A stretch of DNA of 64,000 nucleotides from Tupaia tana (Eukaryota > Chordata > Mammalia > Scandentia > Tupaiidae), in contig JAKSZU010000002.1 of NCBI GenBank assembly GCA_026018925.1, positions 89,043,975-89,107,974 of the forward strand, written 5' to 3'. The position numbers were made by a program, and so were the translations under genes. The notes under the pieces were generated by a model. That model had not been told where the DNA came from, did not search any database, and was given only the letters and a program-made list of their open reading frames with translations. Position 1 is the first letter of the stretch. Each line of letters begins with the position of its first letter. Below, one piece after another: positions 1-12,714 of this stretch.

Positions 1-665
1 CAGAACAGTCACCTTTTGGAAGCAGAAGAATGCCCTTCAATTATGACAAGCTGTGGAGAGTATGCTTCTACTGCCTCCTCTCTCCTGGGTTCTAGCAAAA
101 ATTCCTGTCAGTACATACCGAATGGCGCCCCAAACTCTCTCCTTTCTGAAAGAGACCCAGCATATTTTATCACAGTCCCAGTTCTAAATTCTGCTACATT
201 AGGATGGGTGCTACAGGAAACTCCTATCTTTCATAAAAAGAGTATTTCTCCTACAACTAGATAGGAACGTTCTGCCTTTTCTCTGGGCATCTCTGAACAA
301 TGAATTTCCAAAACAAAATTAGAAGATTGTAGAATATTTCAGTATTTGATAACTTAATACTCTCTCACATGCACATACATACATGTACACAAAATTGAGT
401 CTAACTACTTACAGTAGTTGTGTTTTGAATTAGTGAATACTGAATCATTTCTCCTTGGGGAAATATAGAGTTAGTTTCATGCAAGCCTCTAGTCACAGAC
501 TTGTCGTCAACCAATTTATATATAGTCTCGTTTTATGTGCATTTCTGTAAAACACCTTATTTAATACAAATTATTGATTCATTAACATCAAACTCACAGC
601 CAACAGCATGCAAAACTTACACTCATATATTTTCTTGGCAGATACATTACAGCTTTCTTGCACTT
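1..665. other. no recognised feature
   Basis: Unique-looking AT-rich sequence left of the first L1. An 82-codon open frame at 16-264 has no recognisable motif and reads as chance. Confidence 0.5.
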
Positions 666-680
666 AGAAACACTAGACAG
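666..680. repeat. L1 target-site duplication, left copy
   Basis: The 15-mer agaaacactagacag recurs without mismatch at 6914-6928. The matches stop outside the 15 bases. This defines the L1 insertion between the two copies. Confidence 0.9.
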
Positions 681-689
681 TGAGACTTG

Positions 690-915
690 GGTTCTAGTCT
701 CCCTGGTCATGGTGCAGCCCAACCCCTTGGATTTGCCTTTGGAACTTGGAGCCCTCTTGCCATGCTTTGTTTCTTGCTTCTTGAGTCCCACCCACTGGGA
801 AACCTAGGTTCCAGTCTTGAAATCCCTCTCATTGTGGGTGCAGCCCAACCCCCATGTTTGCCTTTGGAACTGGTGGCCCTCCTGCCTGCAAGCTGTGCTG
901 TATGCAACACATGAT
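690..915 (+). repeat. tandem 5' UTR monomers of the L1
   Basis: Two diverged direct repeats with a period of about 117-126 bp. ggtgcagcccaa at 711 recurs at 837. tttgcctttggaact at 732 recurs at 857. The ggttctagtc block near 690 recurs near 808. Repeated 5' UTR units act as promoter monomers in some mammalian L1 lineages such as mouse. Promoter function here is inference. Confidence 0.65.
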
Positions 916-1239
916 TTGAGCCTCTTTTCTAAGCTATATCTCCTTACCTCATCGCCAGCTCATCAGGAGCTGAAAGGTTGATAAGAGGAGCCAACTACCT
1001 GAAGTTATTTACATAAGTCTTATCTGTTCTTATAAGGAAGACAGGGCCCTCTAACGTGCCTGGGGTCTAAGAGTGATATTCTTTCTTCTGATATTGTGAA
1101 ATTTATTTCAGTAAGTAGGAAGAACTGAATACTGCATTCAGATGAGCAAAAACCAATGCAGAGATAGAAGAATTTTGAGAAAATAACTCTTCCCCAAGGG
1201 AACACAATAACCCCTCAACAATAGACAGCACAAAGAATT

Positions 1240-1990
1240 CACAGAAATGTCAGTTGAAGAATTCTCAATATATGTTGTGATAAAACTCAATGAGGTGCAA
1301 GAGAAAACACTCAATTCCAGGAAAAGAGAAAATCATTTCAGAATTTGAAAGAGAAATGCCGTAAAGAAATAGACTCCTTAAAAGAGAATCAAACAGAACT
1401 TCTGGAAATGAAGGATACATTATAAGAATATTAAAATCACCCTTGAAACAATTAACACCAGATTGAACCACATAGAAGAAAGACCTTGAAGATAACGTCT
1501 CCAACATAGAGCAAACCACCAAAAAGAAATTTTAAAATCCCCCCAAATCAGAGTAACATATGGGAAATTCTAGATATCATGAATGTCCATATAATGGGTA
1601 TTCTGAAAGATGAAGAAATTGGTAAAGGTATTGAAAACTTCTGTGAATACTATCTGGAATTTTTTTAAAATCTAGAGAAATATGGAGAAATTCAGACCCA
1701 AGAAATAAAAAGAACTTCAAATAAAGTCAACATAAAAAGATCTCCCCCCTACCCAGGCACATCATAGCAAGATTGGTACAAATCAAAGGGAAAAAAAAAA
1801 AAAAAAAAAAAAAAAAGACTCTAAAAATGGAAAAAAAAAAAAAAAAAAAAACAAGTTACTTACAAAGGACTTACAAGGGTTTTCCTTTTATGCTGATACC
1901 AGAACTCTCAACTGAAACAATACAGGCAAAAAAAGAATGGGAAGACATATTAAAGACATTAAAAGAAAAATAACTTCAACCAAGAAATAT
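1240..1990 (+). pseudogene. L1 ORF1 relic
   Basis: Decayed ORF1 (RNA-binding chaperone). The start matches the coiled-coil beginning of the ORF1 copy at 36004 (both encode a KLNE-QEK block). The 1580-1760 stretch matches the later RNA-recognition part of the same second copy. Stops and frameshifts occur throughout. Two long A runs (about 1787-1816 and 1829-1850) have expanded inside the gene. Confidence 0.75.
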
Positions 1991-2214
1991 ACCTGGCTAT
2001 ATCTATACCTAGCAAGATTATCCTTCAAATAGAAAGAACAAATAAATCATTCTCAGATAAACAAAAACTGAGAGAATTTACCAAAACTAGACCAGCTCTT
2101 TAAGTACTAAAAGGAGTACCATATCAAAAAAACTAGAGAATTAAACAGAAATAAAAAAATAAATAAAAACACAAAGTAACCAAGAAAACAGCTTACAAAA
2201 TTGCTTACAAAATG

Positions 2215-3960
2215 TCTGAAAATACTGACAATAACACTGAATGTTAATGGATTACACTCTCCAAATAAAAGACAAAGACTGTAGAATGGATTTAAAAACA
2301 AGAGCTCTCTATATGCTGCCTACAATAAAGGCACTTCACTGATAAAGAAATCAGACTAAAAGTGAAGGGCTGGAAAAAGATATTCCATGCAAGTGTAAAT
2401 CAAAAGAAGCCTGGAGTTGTAATACTGACATCAGAAATAATAGACTGGAAGACAAAAATTGAAAGAAGAGACATAGAAGGACACTACATAATACTAAAAG
2501 GGCTTTCTATCAAGAAGATATAACACTTATAAATATCTACAACCCCAACACCAGAGTACTCAAATACATAATAGAAAGACAGCTGGATCTAAAGAACGAG
2601 ATAGACTGTACCACGCTAACCATTGGCAATCTCAACACTCCACTTTCGCCACTGGACAGATCTTGTAGACAAAAAATAAGCAGAGATACAGGATCTAAAT
2701 GACACCATAATTGAAATGGATTTGCCAGACATTTATAGAACATTCCACTCAATGGTCACAAAATACATATTTTTTCTCCCCTCTACATAAAACATTTTCA
2801 AAGATTGACCACATGATAGGGCACAAAACAAGCTTGATAAATTCAAAGGTATGGAAACTATATGTAGCCTTTTTTTCTGGCTACAATGAAATCAAACCTG
2901 TCTCCAAAGAAAAACCCAGGTCCAGATGGCTTCACTTCTGAATTCTATAAAACTTTTAAAAAACTAACCATGATTCTTTTCAAACTATTTCTAAAGATCC
3001 AAAGGAAAAAAACTCTTCCAAATTCCTTCTACGAAGCCCCCCAAACAGACAAGGGAATAACAGAAAGAGAGAGAGAGAACTACAGACCAATATCACAATG
3101 AATACAGATGCAAAAGTTTTCAGCAACATACTGGCAAATCATATCTAACAACACATTAAAAAGATTTTGCACCATGACCAAGTAAGCTTTATTCCAAGGA
3201 TGCAAGGGTGGTTCAACATCTACAAAGCAACAAATGTATTACATCACATTAACAGACGGAAAGATAAAAACCATATGATCATATCAATCGATACGGAAAA
3301 AAACATTCAATAATATACAACATCCCTTCATGATTAAGACTCTCAGCAAAACTGGCACAGAAATTGACATTCTTGAACACAATAAAAGCTATAGCTAACA
3401 TCATACTAATTTTTCCACTAAAAACTGGAACAAGACAAGTCTGCCACTTTATTCAATCCTCTTCAAAGCAGTGTTGGAAGTCCTAGGCAATGCAATCAGA
3501 CAAGAATCAAACAAAAGGCATTGACATAGGAAAAGAAGTGAAACTATTTCTATTTGCAGAAGATTATATACATAGAAAATTGAAAAGAATCTACAAAACA
3601 ACTTCTGAAAGTAATAAAGGAATAAAGTAAAGTGGCAGGACATAAAATCAACATACAAAAGTCTTTTGCATTTTCATATACTAACAATGAACAAACTGAG
3701 GTAGAATTGAAGAAAACAATCCCATTTACAATAAACATGAAAAAGAAAGATACATAGAAATTAACCTAACCAAAGAAGCGAAAGACTACTTGAAGAAAAA
3801 CTATGAAAATTTGAAAAAGAAACTGGAAGTGGTACAAAAAAGTGGAAATATATCCCCAGTTTCTGGATTGAAAGAATTAATATAAACAAAATTTTAATCC
3901 TAACCAAATTCATGTACAAATTCAATGTAATTTTGATCAAACTACCAGTGATAGTCCTTA
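2215..3960 (+). pseudogene. L1 ORF2 relic: endonuclease and reverse transcriptase part
   Basis: Translations show endonuclease-like text near 2215-2540 and a IDHMIGHK segment near 2802. A short open frame at 2886-3101 carries the reverse transcriptase entry motif [11 protein letters not shown]. Text typical of the palm and thumb follows to about 3960. Stops and frameshifts make it non-functional, and the region between endonuclease and reverse transcriptase is deleted. ORF2p would nick the target and copy L1 RNA. Confidence 0.8.
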
Positions 3961-3983
3961 AAGAAATAGAAAAAGGAATCATA

Positions 3984-5307
3984 TTGGGTTGTCAGAAAAG
4001 TCATGACACATTTCTGCAACAGATGGCACCAGTTCATTTTTGGAAGTTCTAGAGTCATTTGCATCTATGTTATTGCTATGTCATCTGACAGCTGACAGTT
4101 CTATCTTCATTCTAAAAATAAGTTGAGTGATTTGGTTGAGTTTTGGAGATTTTACAAGTTGAAAACGGAAAACCAAACTGTGCAATTCTGCCATGGTTTC
4201 ACTGTTTTACTTCCATAAAGGGAGGAATGTGCAACAAGCTTCTGAAAAGTTGCATAAGTTTATGGTGACAATGCTCTACAAGAATGTCAGTGCAATGATG
4301 GTTCACAAAATTTCATGCCAGTGATTTTGATCTCAATAACTCTCCTAGTCAAGGAGAGCCATCAAGGCTGATGACAACAAAATAAAAAGTCAAACGCATG
4401 CTACACGACACGAGAGATCATAGAAACATTAAACATCCATCATTCAAGCTCTTACAACCACCTGAAACAGCTGAGCTATGTAAGGAAGCTTGATATTTGG
4501 ATTTCTAATGAACTCAAAAAGTTCATTTGACAGCATGTATAAACATCTGTGATATGCTATTAAACATGAGGAAAATAAACCTCTTTTGAAGGATCTGATA
4601 ATTGGTCATGAGAAGTGGATTGTTTACAACAATGTGGTGTGTAAACAGTCTTGGTTTCAATGTGATGATTTGCCTTAAATGACATTGAAAGTAGACATTC
4701 AGAGGAAAGTCATGCTCTCAGTGCAGTAGGAGTTTTTCTAGTATTTTTCGAACTCCTACCAAGGAACCAAAGAATCAATTCAAATGAGTACTTGTCAATA
4801 ATTAGACAGTTTGAATGAATCCATCATCCAGAAATATCCAGAGCTCATTAATTGTAAAGGAGTTGTGCTCCATCATGACAACCTGAGACCACACACAAGT
4901 TGGATCACCCATCAAAAAGTATTGGAGCTTGAATGAGATGTGTTGACACACCCACCATACTCATCTGACCTTGCACTGAAGACTTCCACTTGTTTCACTC
5001 TCTTCAAAATTCCTTGCATCATATAATGTTCAATTCAGATGAGACTGTAGTTTATGGCCATATCACCCTGAACGTACCTGATTTTGCCTGATCTCAGATC
5101 AGGCTTTAAACCAGCACCTTATTCAGTTTTTCACCAATAAAGACAGGTCCTTCTATGAATGAGGAATTATGAATCTCATTGAAAGATAGCAAATGGTTAT
5201 CAAACAAAATGGGCAATGTATCATTGATTGATCTTTGTTCTTTATATAAATAAATGACTTTTGAAAAACATAGAACAAATATGTCCATGACTTTTCTGAA
5301 AACCCAA
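3984..5307 (+). mobile_element. mariner-family DNA transposon, degraded
   Basis: The terminal inverted repeats match: the left end starts ttgggttgtcagaaaagtca, and the reverse complement of the right end starts ttgggttttcagaaaagtca. Both ends abut TA (3982-3983 and 5308-5309), the mariner target duplication. The length of 1324 bp is typical. The L1 ORF2 reading resumes on the far side of the element, so mariner inserted after the L1. Irritans-type affinity is a guess. Confidence 0.92.
4080..5210 (+). pseudogene. mariner transposase pseudogene
   Basis: In shifting frames one reads hallmark DD34D transposase pieces. An HDN-RPHTS block near 4873-4905 holds the second catalytic Asp. A HPPYSSDLAL block near 4950 corresponds to the canonical YSPDLAP, and the third-Asp segment DFHLFHSLQNS follows near 4981. 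An ELKKF segment lies upstream near 4510. Stops and frameshifts rule out activity. Confidence 0.8.
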
Positions 5308-6600
5308 TAAAATTTGCCTGGAATCATAAAGGGCCCCATATAGCCAAAGCAATAGTGTGCATAAAGAATAAAGTAGGAGGCATCTAACTTTCTGACCTCA
5401 AATATATTACAAAGTTGTGATAGTCAAAACAGCATGATATTGGCACAAAAGCAGGCAGGTAGACCAATGAAACAGATGTAAGAGCCAAGATATAAATCTC
5501 AAAACATATAGTCCACAGATTTTTGACAAAGGGAACAAGACAAACAAGTGGGGAAAAGAAAATCTCTTCAGCAAATGGCACTGGAAAAATTGGATATCCA
5601 CCTGCAGAGAAATGAAACTGCCACTATCTCCACCACTTACAAAAACCACCTCAAAATGAATCAAGGATCTAAACATAAAACCTCAAACAACTGGTAGAAA
5701 ACACAGGGGAAACTTGGAGTATGGAAGTAGGCAAAGACTTCCTAAATAAGATCCTGAAAACACAGTCAATAATCCCCAAAATAGACAAGTGGGACTGCAG
5801 TAGGCTAAAAATCTTCTGTACACCAAAATAATAATAATAATAATAATAATAATATAATAATATAACAATAATAATAATAATTAAAGTTAGGAGACAACCC
5901 TCAGAATGTGAGAATATATTTTCAAACTATGCCTTAGATAAGGGACTAATATCAGAATATACAAAGAACTCAAGTAGCTTGCAAAAATAAATAAATCCAA
6001 TTAAAAGATGGACAAATAAACTGAACAGACAAATTTTCAAGGAAGACACACAAACAGCAAAAGCATATATATAAAAGAAAGCTCAACATCTGTTATCATA
6101 ATGGAAATGCTAATGAGATGCCACAATGAGATGCCACTGGGGTTCTCATAGAATAGCTAAGATTTTTAAAAAATGAGTAAGTGCAGGTGAGGCTACAGTA
6201 AAAAAAGGAAACCTCTTACACAATTGGTGGGAATGCAAATTAGTAAAACCACTATGGAGAACAGTATGGAGGTTCCTCAGAAGCATAGAACTATCATACT
6301 ACCCTGTAATTCCTTTCTTAGGTTTCTACCAAAAAAATAGGAAAACCCCTCAATAAGAAAAATACTTGCACATCCATGTTTATTGGAGCATTGTTTACAA
6401 TTGCTAGGTCATGGAATCAATCCAAATGTCAAGAACACATGAGTGGATTGAAAAACTCTGAAACGTGTATTCTATGGAATACTACTCAGTGATAATAAAC
6501 AATGAAACTCTGATATCTGATACAAAGTGTACATTTATGGAAGATTTGCTTTAAATGAGACAAGTCAGACTATGAAAGACAGGCATTGTATGTCCCTGCT
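5308..6600 (+). pseudogene. L1 ORF2 relic: C-terminal part
   Basis: Continues ORF2 directly after mariner (FAWNHKGPHIAKA near 5311-5350). It includes decayed equivalents of the intact C-terminus at 52093-52848, such as the W-AMEYY-like region near 6475. An (AAT)n microsatellite at 5827-5880 has grown inside it. Confidence 0.8.
5827..5880. repeat. (AAT)n microsatellite
   Basis: Imperfect AAT repeats inside the L1 ORF2 relic. Confidence 0.9.
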
Positions 6601-6913
6601 TAATATATACCGAATGTCTGAGCTCTATAGCAGAAACAGAAATATTGGAAGTTATAATAGCAGGGAGACCAACTGTGAATACTAGAGACGGTACAGGAAG
6701 GGGTAGTGGGTATTAGGAACTGGGAAGAAGAGGATCAGGGATAAAACAAACAAAATATTTAATAGACACAAAAATGAAAAGTTATCAGTTAATGATAATG
6801 TATATGGTAATGTCTTTGACTTGACCAATATGCACTGTATCCATGCTGGGAAAAATCATGGTGTATACTGTAAAGGTGAACAGATATTAAATATAAATTT
6901 ATAAAGATAAAAA

Positions 6914-6928
6914 AGAAACACTAGACAG
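6914..6928. repeat. L1 target-site duplication, right copy
   Basis: Identical to 666-680 and directly follows the A-rich L1 tail. Confidence 0.9.
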
Positions 6929-8173
6929 CATTTCAGTGCTATACTTGCAGACTATTTTAAGTGGTGAAATCACCAACAAAAAGAACAAAAATGTGAAAAG
7001 GGTAGCACTAAATATACCACAAAAAGAACACTTATTTAGCATGATAAATGAAATAAGAAGGCAGTGTCAACATGTGCAACATCAGCTGGGAACATGCACA
7101 TTCAATGACACAAAGTTTTTTTCATTCTGCATATGCCCACGAATAATCACAAAAGCACCAGAGTATTGACTTGGGAGTTACAAAATGTAATAAGTAATCA
7201 AGTTTGTGAATTCTCAAGTGATGAGGCTCAACTGTATATGTACATTGACTACACATAGAACCTTGTTTATATGAGGCTTTCAAAGAATATAGTGCCTGGG
7301 AGAAGTGGTTCTCCACTTCATCCCCCTACCCCCTCCCTCCACCAATCCATAGCCCCTAAGTCTCAGTTCCTTGGTGGTACTCAGCAATTCTCTGCCAGAA
7401 CTCTCTGTTCTCACAACTGAACAGAAGCTCTCATCTCTAGACTGCTTCCACCCTTTCATCTTTAAACTATTAATAGTAAGTTTGTTCCCAACTAATCTTT
7501 CATTGCCAGTCTAAGTTTTATTCTGTTTTAGTTTAATTTAGGTTTTTTTTTTTTTTTAGGATATTTTCATCTTCTCCTGCTATTATCTTAATAAATTTCA
7601 CATACATATTTGCATAAGAAATATTCAAAAGTTAATAAGAAGATATTAAGTGAATCTTATAGTCCCCTATTTTCTCTAGTCACTCAACTCCTCTCCTCTG
7701 CAACAGCAACCATTCCCACCTGTTTCTTATATATTTTTCCAGAGATATTCAACACAAGTCTATTGTTTGGTATGAATAGTAGTCCTCTCTGTGTACTGTT
7801 CTGCATCTTACTTTTTTCACTTACTGACATATTTTGGAGATAATCACACCGATATTCACAATCTATCAAACTTTATGTAACAATTTCTATAGTGTTATAC
7901 TGTGCTAGTAACTGATAACACTGCACAGAACTTACAGGATGTCTTTGATCCTTTGATATTTATGCGATTGAGGTGATAGTCTCCTGCCCTTATGGAAGAT
8001 TTAGGCAGAACACATTATTTTATTTTTATGCCTATAACCTTAAATCCCAATATGCAAATTAGAATGCCCAGTCCAAGGGGTGATTCAAATGCTTGGATTT
8101 TCAAAAGTAAAGTCCTCATGCCCAGGTGTGATTTGCCTGCCTGCGTTGAACAGTGGTTGCAGTGGGCTTCTCT
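6929..8173. other. no confidently recognised feature
   Basis: The stretch at about 7460-7960 looks like an ancient interspersed repeat (pyrimidine-rich block, then a line reading ccagagatattcaacac). I cannot name its family. The rest looks unique. Confidence 0.4.
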
Positions 8174-8184
8174 AATTGATCTTT

Positions 8185-8320
8185 GGGACCAGTGGAGGGA
8201 TTGCTGCTGCGTGGCCATCCCCCCCTGGGGGGGGGTGATTTCTCGCTTTCTGTCTCTCTGTCTCTCTCTGTCTTTCTGGCGAGCACACGCACCCTATAGC
8301 AAAAAGCTCTCACAAAACAA
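8185..8320 (+). mobile_element. tRNA SINE, internally deleted copy
   Basis: The first 8 bases of the SINE (gggaccag) join directly to its mid-body (tggaggga). The copy then runs through the C/G palindrome and CT-rich region to the CCTATAGCAAAAA tail. The duplication aattgatcttt flanks it exactly (8174-8184 and 8321-8331), so the missing ~130 bp, including both promoter boxes, is an internal deletion. Confidence 0.88.
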
Positions 8321-8601
8321 AATTGATCTTTTTCCATTGAGGCAGAAGATGTTCATCCTTCCCTCTCAGTTTGACAGAAGTATAAAACAGGCTCTTTCAT
8401 TGATGGATGCTTTCCTGAATTCCCCAGAGCAGGCCAGTTGTTGAAAAATTCTTGTATCTCCCTTGATCTGGGCATATTCTGGGCACAGCTTCTGGACAAT
8501 TGCTTCTGACTCCTTCCTTATTTACTTTTTGTTCTGTCAGGTTCCCTCCACGCTTCCAGGTGGCCAAACTGACAGAGTCCAGGTCCTGTGCAGAATCCCT
8601 G

Positions 8602-9081
8602 CATTAGTTTTCTATTGCCACTATAACATTATAACATAACCATCAACTTGGCTTTAAGTAGCGCTTTATCATCTTACAGTTCTGGAGTTCAGAAGTTTGA
8701 CACAGGCCTCATCAGGCTAAAATCAAAGTGTCAGCAAGGCTGCACTTCCTCTGGAGGTTCAAGCTATTATCTTGAATTTTCCAGCATCTAGACGCCACCA
8801 GCAGTCCTTGACTCACGGCCTCTTCCATCTTTAAAACCAACAATGACCAACCGAGTCTGTCTCATGCTATATCCTGCCTGCTTCTTTTACTTCATGAGGA
8901 CCCTTGTGATGATATGAGATCCAGGATAATCGAGGATAATCTCCCTATCTCCTCATCTTGTTACTAACCTTATTTCCATATTTACAACTTTAATTCTTTT
9001 GCCATGGAATTTAATATATTCACAGGCTCCAGGGACTAGGATACAGACATATTTTGGGAGTTCACGATTCTGCCTACTATA
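8602..9081 (-). mobile_element. MLT1-like LTR (ERVL-MaLR)
   Basis: Full-length match, from memory, to an MLT1 LTR in antisense: an attagttttctattgc start, an ttctggagttcagaag block, a gacccttgtgat block and a ttctgcctac end. No internal provirus is seen, so it is a solitary LTR. The subfamily is not resolved. Confidence 0.75.
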
Positions 9082-10388
9082 CCCACTGTCCAACAGGTCA
9101 AATCTATGCATAAAAATATCCTTGCCTTCCTTGCTCTGACAACCAGAAAGCTGCTATATCCAATGCAACTGCTTCGACGGTCTACAACAGGGCACTTGTG
9201 ATTTCTTGGGCATGACCCAGTGCCAAGTTATCTGAGACACTCAATTTCAGGAACACGTTTCTTAGTAGTCCTCTCTACTCAGCCAACTTAGAGGGCTATT
9301 ATAGCTCTCCTTCTTGCTCTCTAGAAATAATATCCTTACAGATCCTTTCTTTCATGTCTAACCTTTCAGTAAGTTCTTTACCTGGGCTGTTGTGTTCAAG
9401 AGTCACAACACAATTTTCATAACATTCCCTTTGTAATTCCTGTTCATGGATATCTGTTTTATGATTATTTTAGTAATTGAAATTCAATTGATTGACACCT
9501 TAGCAGAGATTTTATTATTTTTAACATTGTGTCCCATGGTATTTTTCAGTATTTAGTTTTGGAAATGATTCTGCAGTAAATATTCTAATATTCTTGTACA
9601 TACATTATTCCTTCCATGATCAAGATGTTGTATAAGACTAAGATGTGGAATTAACTAATGACTAAAGTTTTCTTTTTTTATTTTTGATGGCTATTGCCAA
9701 ATATGTATGCTCTTCTACTTAGGTTCACACACACTAAGTTACACTCCAAGAAGCAAGCAGTTGGAGGAAGTTGTTTAGCCGTACTACCACTAATAACTCA
9801 TGAAGTTTATCTATTAAGTTTTGCCTATTGATTTCATGATAAAATGTACTTCATTTTACTTCTTTTTCTCCGAGTAAAAATAACTATTTTATAATTGAGA
9901 ACTATTCACAGTTTTAGGTGTTTCTTATGTGTTTTGTTTGTTTCTAAATGTTCCGGTCAGTTTTAACTCACTTTTAGTAAAATCAAAAGCATGAAGTCAA
10001 AGTATGACTGGAATTAATTTAAGGAAACTTTTTAAGAGAAGTAGCCATAAAAAGAGGATGTCAGGCAACAGGAGTCAATCACTAGAGTTATGAAGCCTCA
10101 GACCCTAGTGAAATATTCTAATTTTTCAAAATTTTGATCTGATCATTTAGAAGTCGAAGGGGGATGATCATAAAGATCTCCTTATGATTTGAGTGTGATC
10201 CCCCTCTCTCCCTCTTAGAGGAGGGTACAAACACAGTGGCTCCACTCAAAGAAATGCAGAGGAAGTCTTTCTCTGATTGGAGACTTCTGGAGTTAGTGTT
10301 CTTCCCTCTTAATCGCTTACTCTCAGAACCATCACCAAAATGCAAGTATTTCTGCACTGTAACTGTGTCCACCAGTGATAGATTATAA
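9082..10388. other. no recognised feature
   Basis: Unique-looking intergenic or intronic sequence without a convincing ORF or repeat. Confidence 0.5.
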
Positions 10389-10398
10389 CAAAGGACTT

Positions 10399-10647
10399 TT
10401 TTTTTAATTTATTCATGATAGCATGGGTGTGTACACAGAGACAGGATGAGAGAGAGCGAAGGCATCCATAATAGGTCTGGTAATATCACTAACCCCTTCC
10501 TCCAGACCTCTGGCTCATCAGGATCTTGGACATACAGGTGTGCCCATCACATTTCAGGTTGACCAGACTGGGACCTTGAACCTGTAGTTTACCACGTGAC
10601 CTCCAACATCATGGTCTATTATGCTACAGTTCTTACCACCTAGTCTG
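10399..10647 (-). mobile_element. older tRNA-SINE relative, antisense
   Basis: The reverse complement starts ggcccagactaggtggtaag, has a B-box-like ggttcaaggtccc and a tgtccaagatcctga body resembling the main SINE, and ends in the A-rich tail seen here as oligo-T near 10396. An imperfect duplication acaaaggactt / acaaggaactt flanks it. Confidence 0.65.
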
Positions 10648-10661
10648 GGCCATGACAAGGA

Positions 10662-12714
10662 ACTTAAAAAAAAAGTGTGAGACTTTCCAGGATTTTAAAC
10701 TTCTAGTGTGAAGTTTTATTTATCAAGGGTAGTTTTATCTTTGCATAATAAAGTTGTCTTAAGACAATTTTTAAATAGAATTTTATAGATAACTTCTAAA
10801 GGATAGAAATTAAATCTTGGCTCAGTTTTATCAAGGCAAAGTTAGTATTATATAATCCTGAATGAGCAATCATTTAAATGTGAGGAAATTCCTTCTTACA
10901 TATTTTCAATTGGATTTCATTATATTTAAATGCTAAGAATGTATGAAAAACAGATGACCAAACTATCCGGGTGTACTTTCTATCTAAACACATTGGGTGT
11001 ATAAATAGCAATGTTGATACCTGCTGACATTGTGTTCCAAAAGTGGATAAAATGACTATAATACTCTGAATTAATTCAGATAAATATTGAGACTCAGTGT
11101 CCTTTGGTGTGGAATTTTACACAATTCACTTTCTATATTGAGCATATAATTTATGTTCAATAATATGCTTTATTAAATTGCTGACAGAAAAAGAAAGACT
11201 CCTTCCACTTCTCCCCATGAAAACCATAGGACCAGTAAATGAGAATGTTAACTTCAGGCAGTTCAGTCAATTTAGAGAATCCCTGGTTCTCACTAGTCCA
11301 AAGAAACAAACCTCTCTGGCACTGTTTAATGCTGACTACAGTTGGATCGAAAATATCCCAAGCATAAGATCATTTACTATTTGTTTGAGCAAAACCTTTC
11401 TTATTTCAAGGTTCTTTCTCAACCAGTACAACCATTTTGTTTTGGTAATTTTTCTCACCCTTCGTATTTGGTTATTACTGTCTCCAAGATTGTACAAGTA
11501 ATCTTCACTTTGCATGGGAATGGAAACTGAGATCTTAACAATCAATAGGAAAAGTTATGATTTTTTTCTTGATGTTCAAAAAACTTCATATTTTACTGTA
11601 GTTTCTAGATGTATACAAAAATCCAAAAATGAGTAAACCAGCACATAATTAGTACATTGAAAATATATTAGTATTAAATTTTGATATAATTTGATATTAT
11701 TGATATGCATATACTGAGTTGAAATTATTTTGATATTAAAACACAAGAGCCATTTAGAATTCACATTATTTATTTGTACTTTTAACAAAAGTAATTTGAA
11801 TGGTGTTTCCTTCTCTTTGTCTTCAATGTATGACTTTAGATATAGAAGATGCAGCTTTCCTGTTTTGAGGAATTGTCACACAGCTTTCTAAGTTTTAAAA
11901 AGCTTCAAACATTTTATCCTTTGTGACTTCAATTTTGTAAAAAGCCCCCGAGTTCCTTTAATATGAAGGTGCCACTTTCAGATAAATTTATGCTTTTGTT
12001 ACAACCTTTCTCCTCATTTATATTGATAAGGTTCCATTTACCAAGGTCCTCTGGTTGTAGAACTTGTCTCTCAAAAGGGAGTCACTCCTGCAATGAGCTA
12101 ATTTTTCTATAGCTCCATTTCTGTTCATCCAACTCACGATCACTTTTCCTTTGTTACATTTTCATTTTCATTTTCCAGCTCCCCCCTTGGTTGATATTTG
12201 TAAAATGTTCTGTGGGTCTATCAGTGGGAAACGAGGAGCAACACAGCTACATGCTGTCTGCATGTGAGCTGAAAACAGATGTACTTTGACAAATCACTAA
12301 CAAATTTTCAAAGCAGTGACATGTTGGGTTAGTGATCGTGATACATATCTGAATGTGTATAGTGAGTGTGCACTACAATGCTAATAGGAAGTTTGCCCTT
12401 TATGTGATTATTCAGTTAATACACCACAGGAAACTAAAATTCACACATTTGAGAATCATGCAAAGCAAAGAATAACTTCCTGTAAATAGGAATAAGGTTA
12501 TGCTGGGTAAAGTCTCTTCACAATCTAAATAGGGTTTTAATGCATGAATAATAATTTTAAAAATTAATTAAAAAATAAAAAATAAAAAGATAGGATTAAT
12601 GTGCTCCTTTTTCTAAGTGCAGTTTAAGGAAATGGGAGAGAAAGTGGAATAAATTACTAGGATCTGATGAGAGATTGTTCCCATGTACATCTCTGTATTT
12701 CACTTTACCTAATT
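10662..12714. other. no recognised feature
   Basis: AT-rich unique-looking DNA. Overlapping frames at 11178-11545 on both strands show no family motif. Confidence 0.5.

Larger units (their letters stand above)
682..6913 (+). mobile_element. old full-length L1 (LINE-1), interrupted by mariner
   Basis: A sense-strand L1 bounded by a perfect 15-bp duplication. It runs 5' UTR (682 to about 1240), ORF1 relics (about 1240-1990), ORF2 endonuclease relics (about 2215-2880), reverse transcriptase relics (about 2890-3700), mariner (3984-5307), ORF2 C-terminal relics (5308 to about 6600), then a 3' UTR and short A-rich tail. Many stops and frameshifts show that it is dead. Going straight from endonuclease-like text ending near 2885 to the PGPDGF reverse transcriptase motif near 2910 implies an internal loss of several hundred bases. 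The YADD position reads F-A-E-D near 3554. Without mariner the element is about 4.9 kb, shorter than the usual 6 kb or more. Confidence 0.9.
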
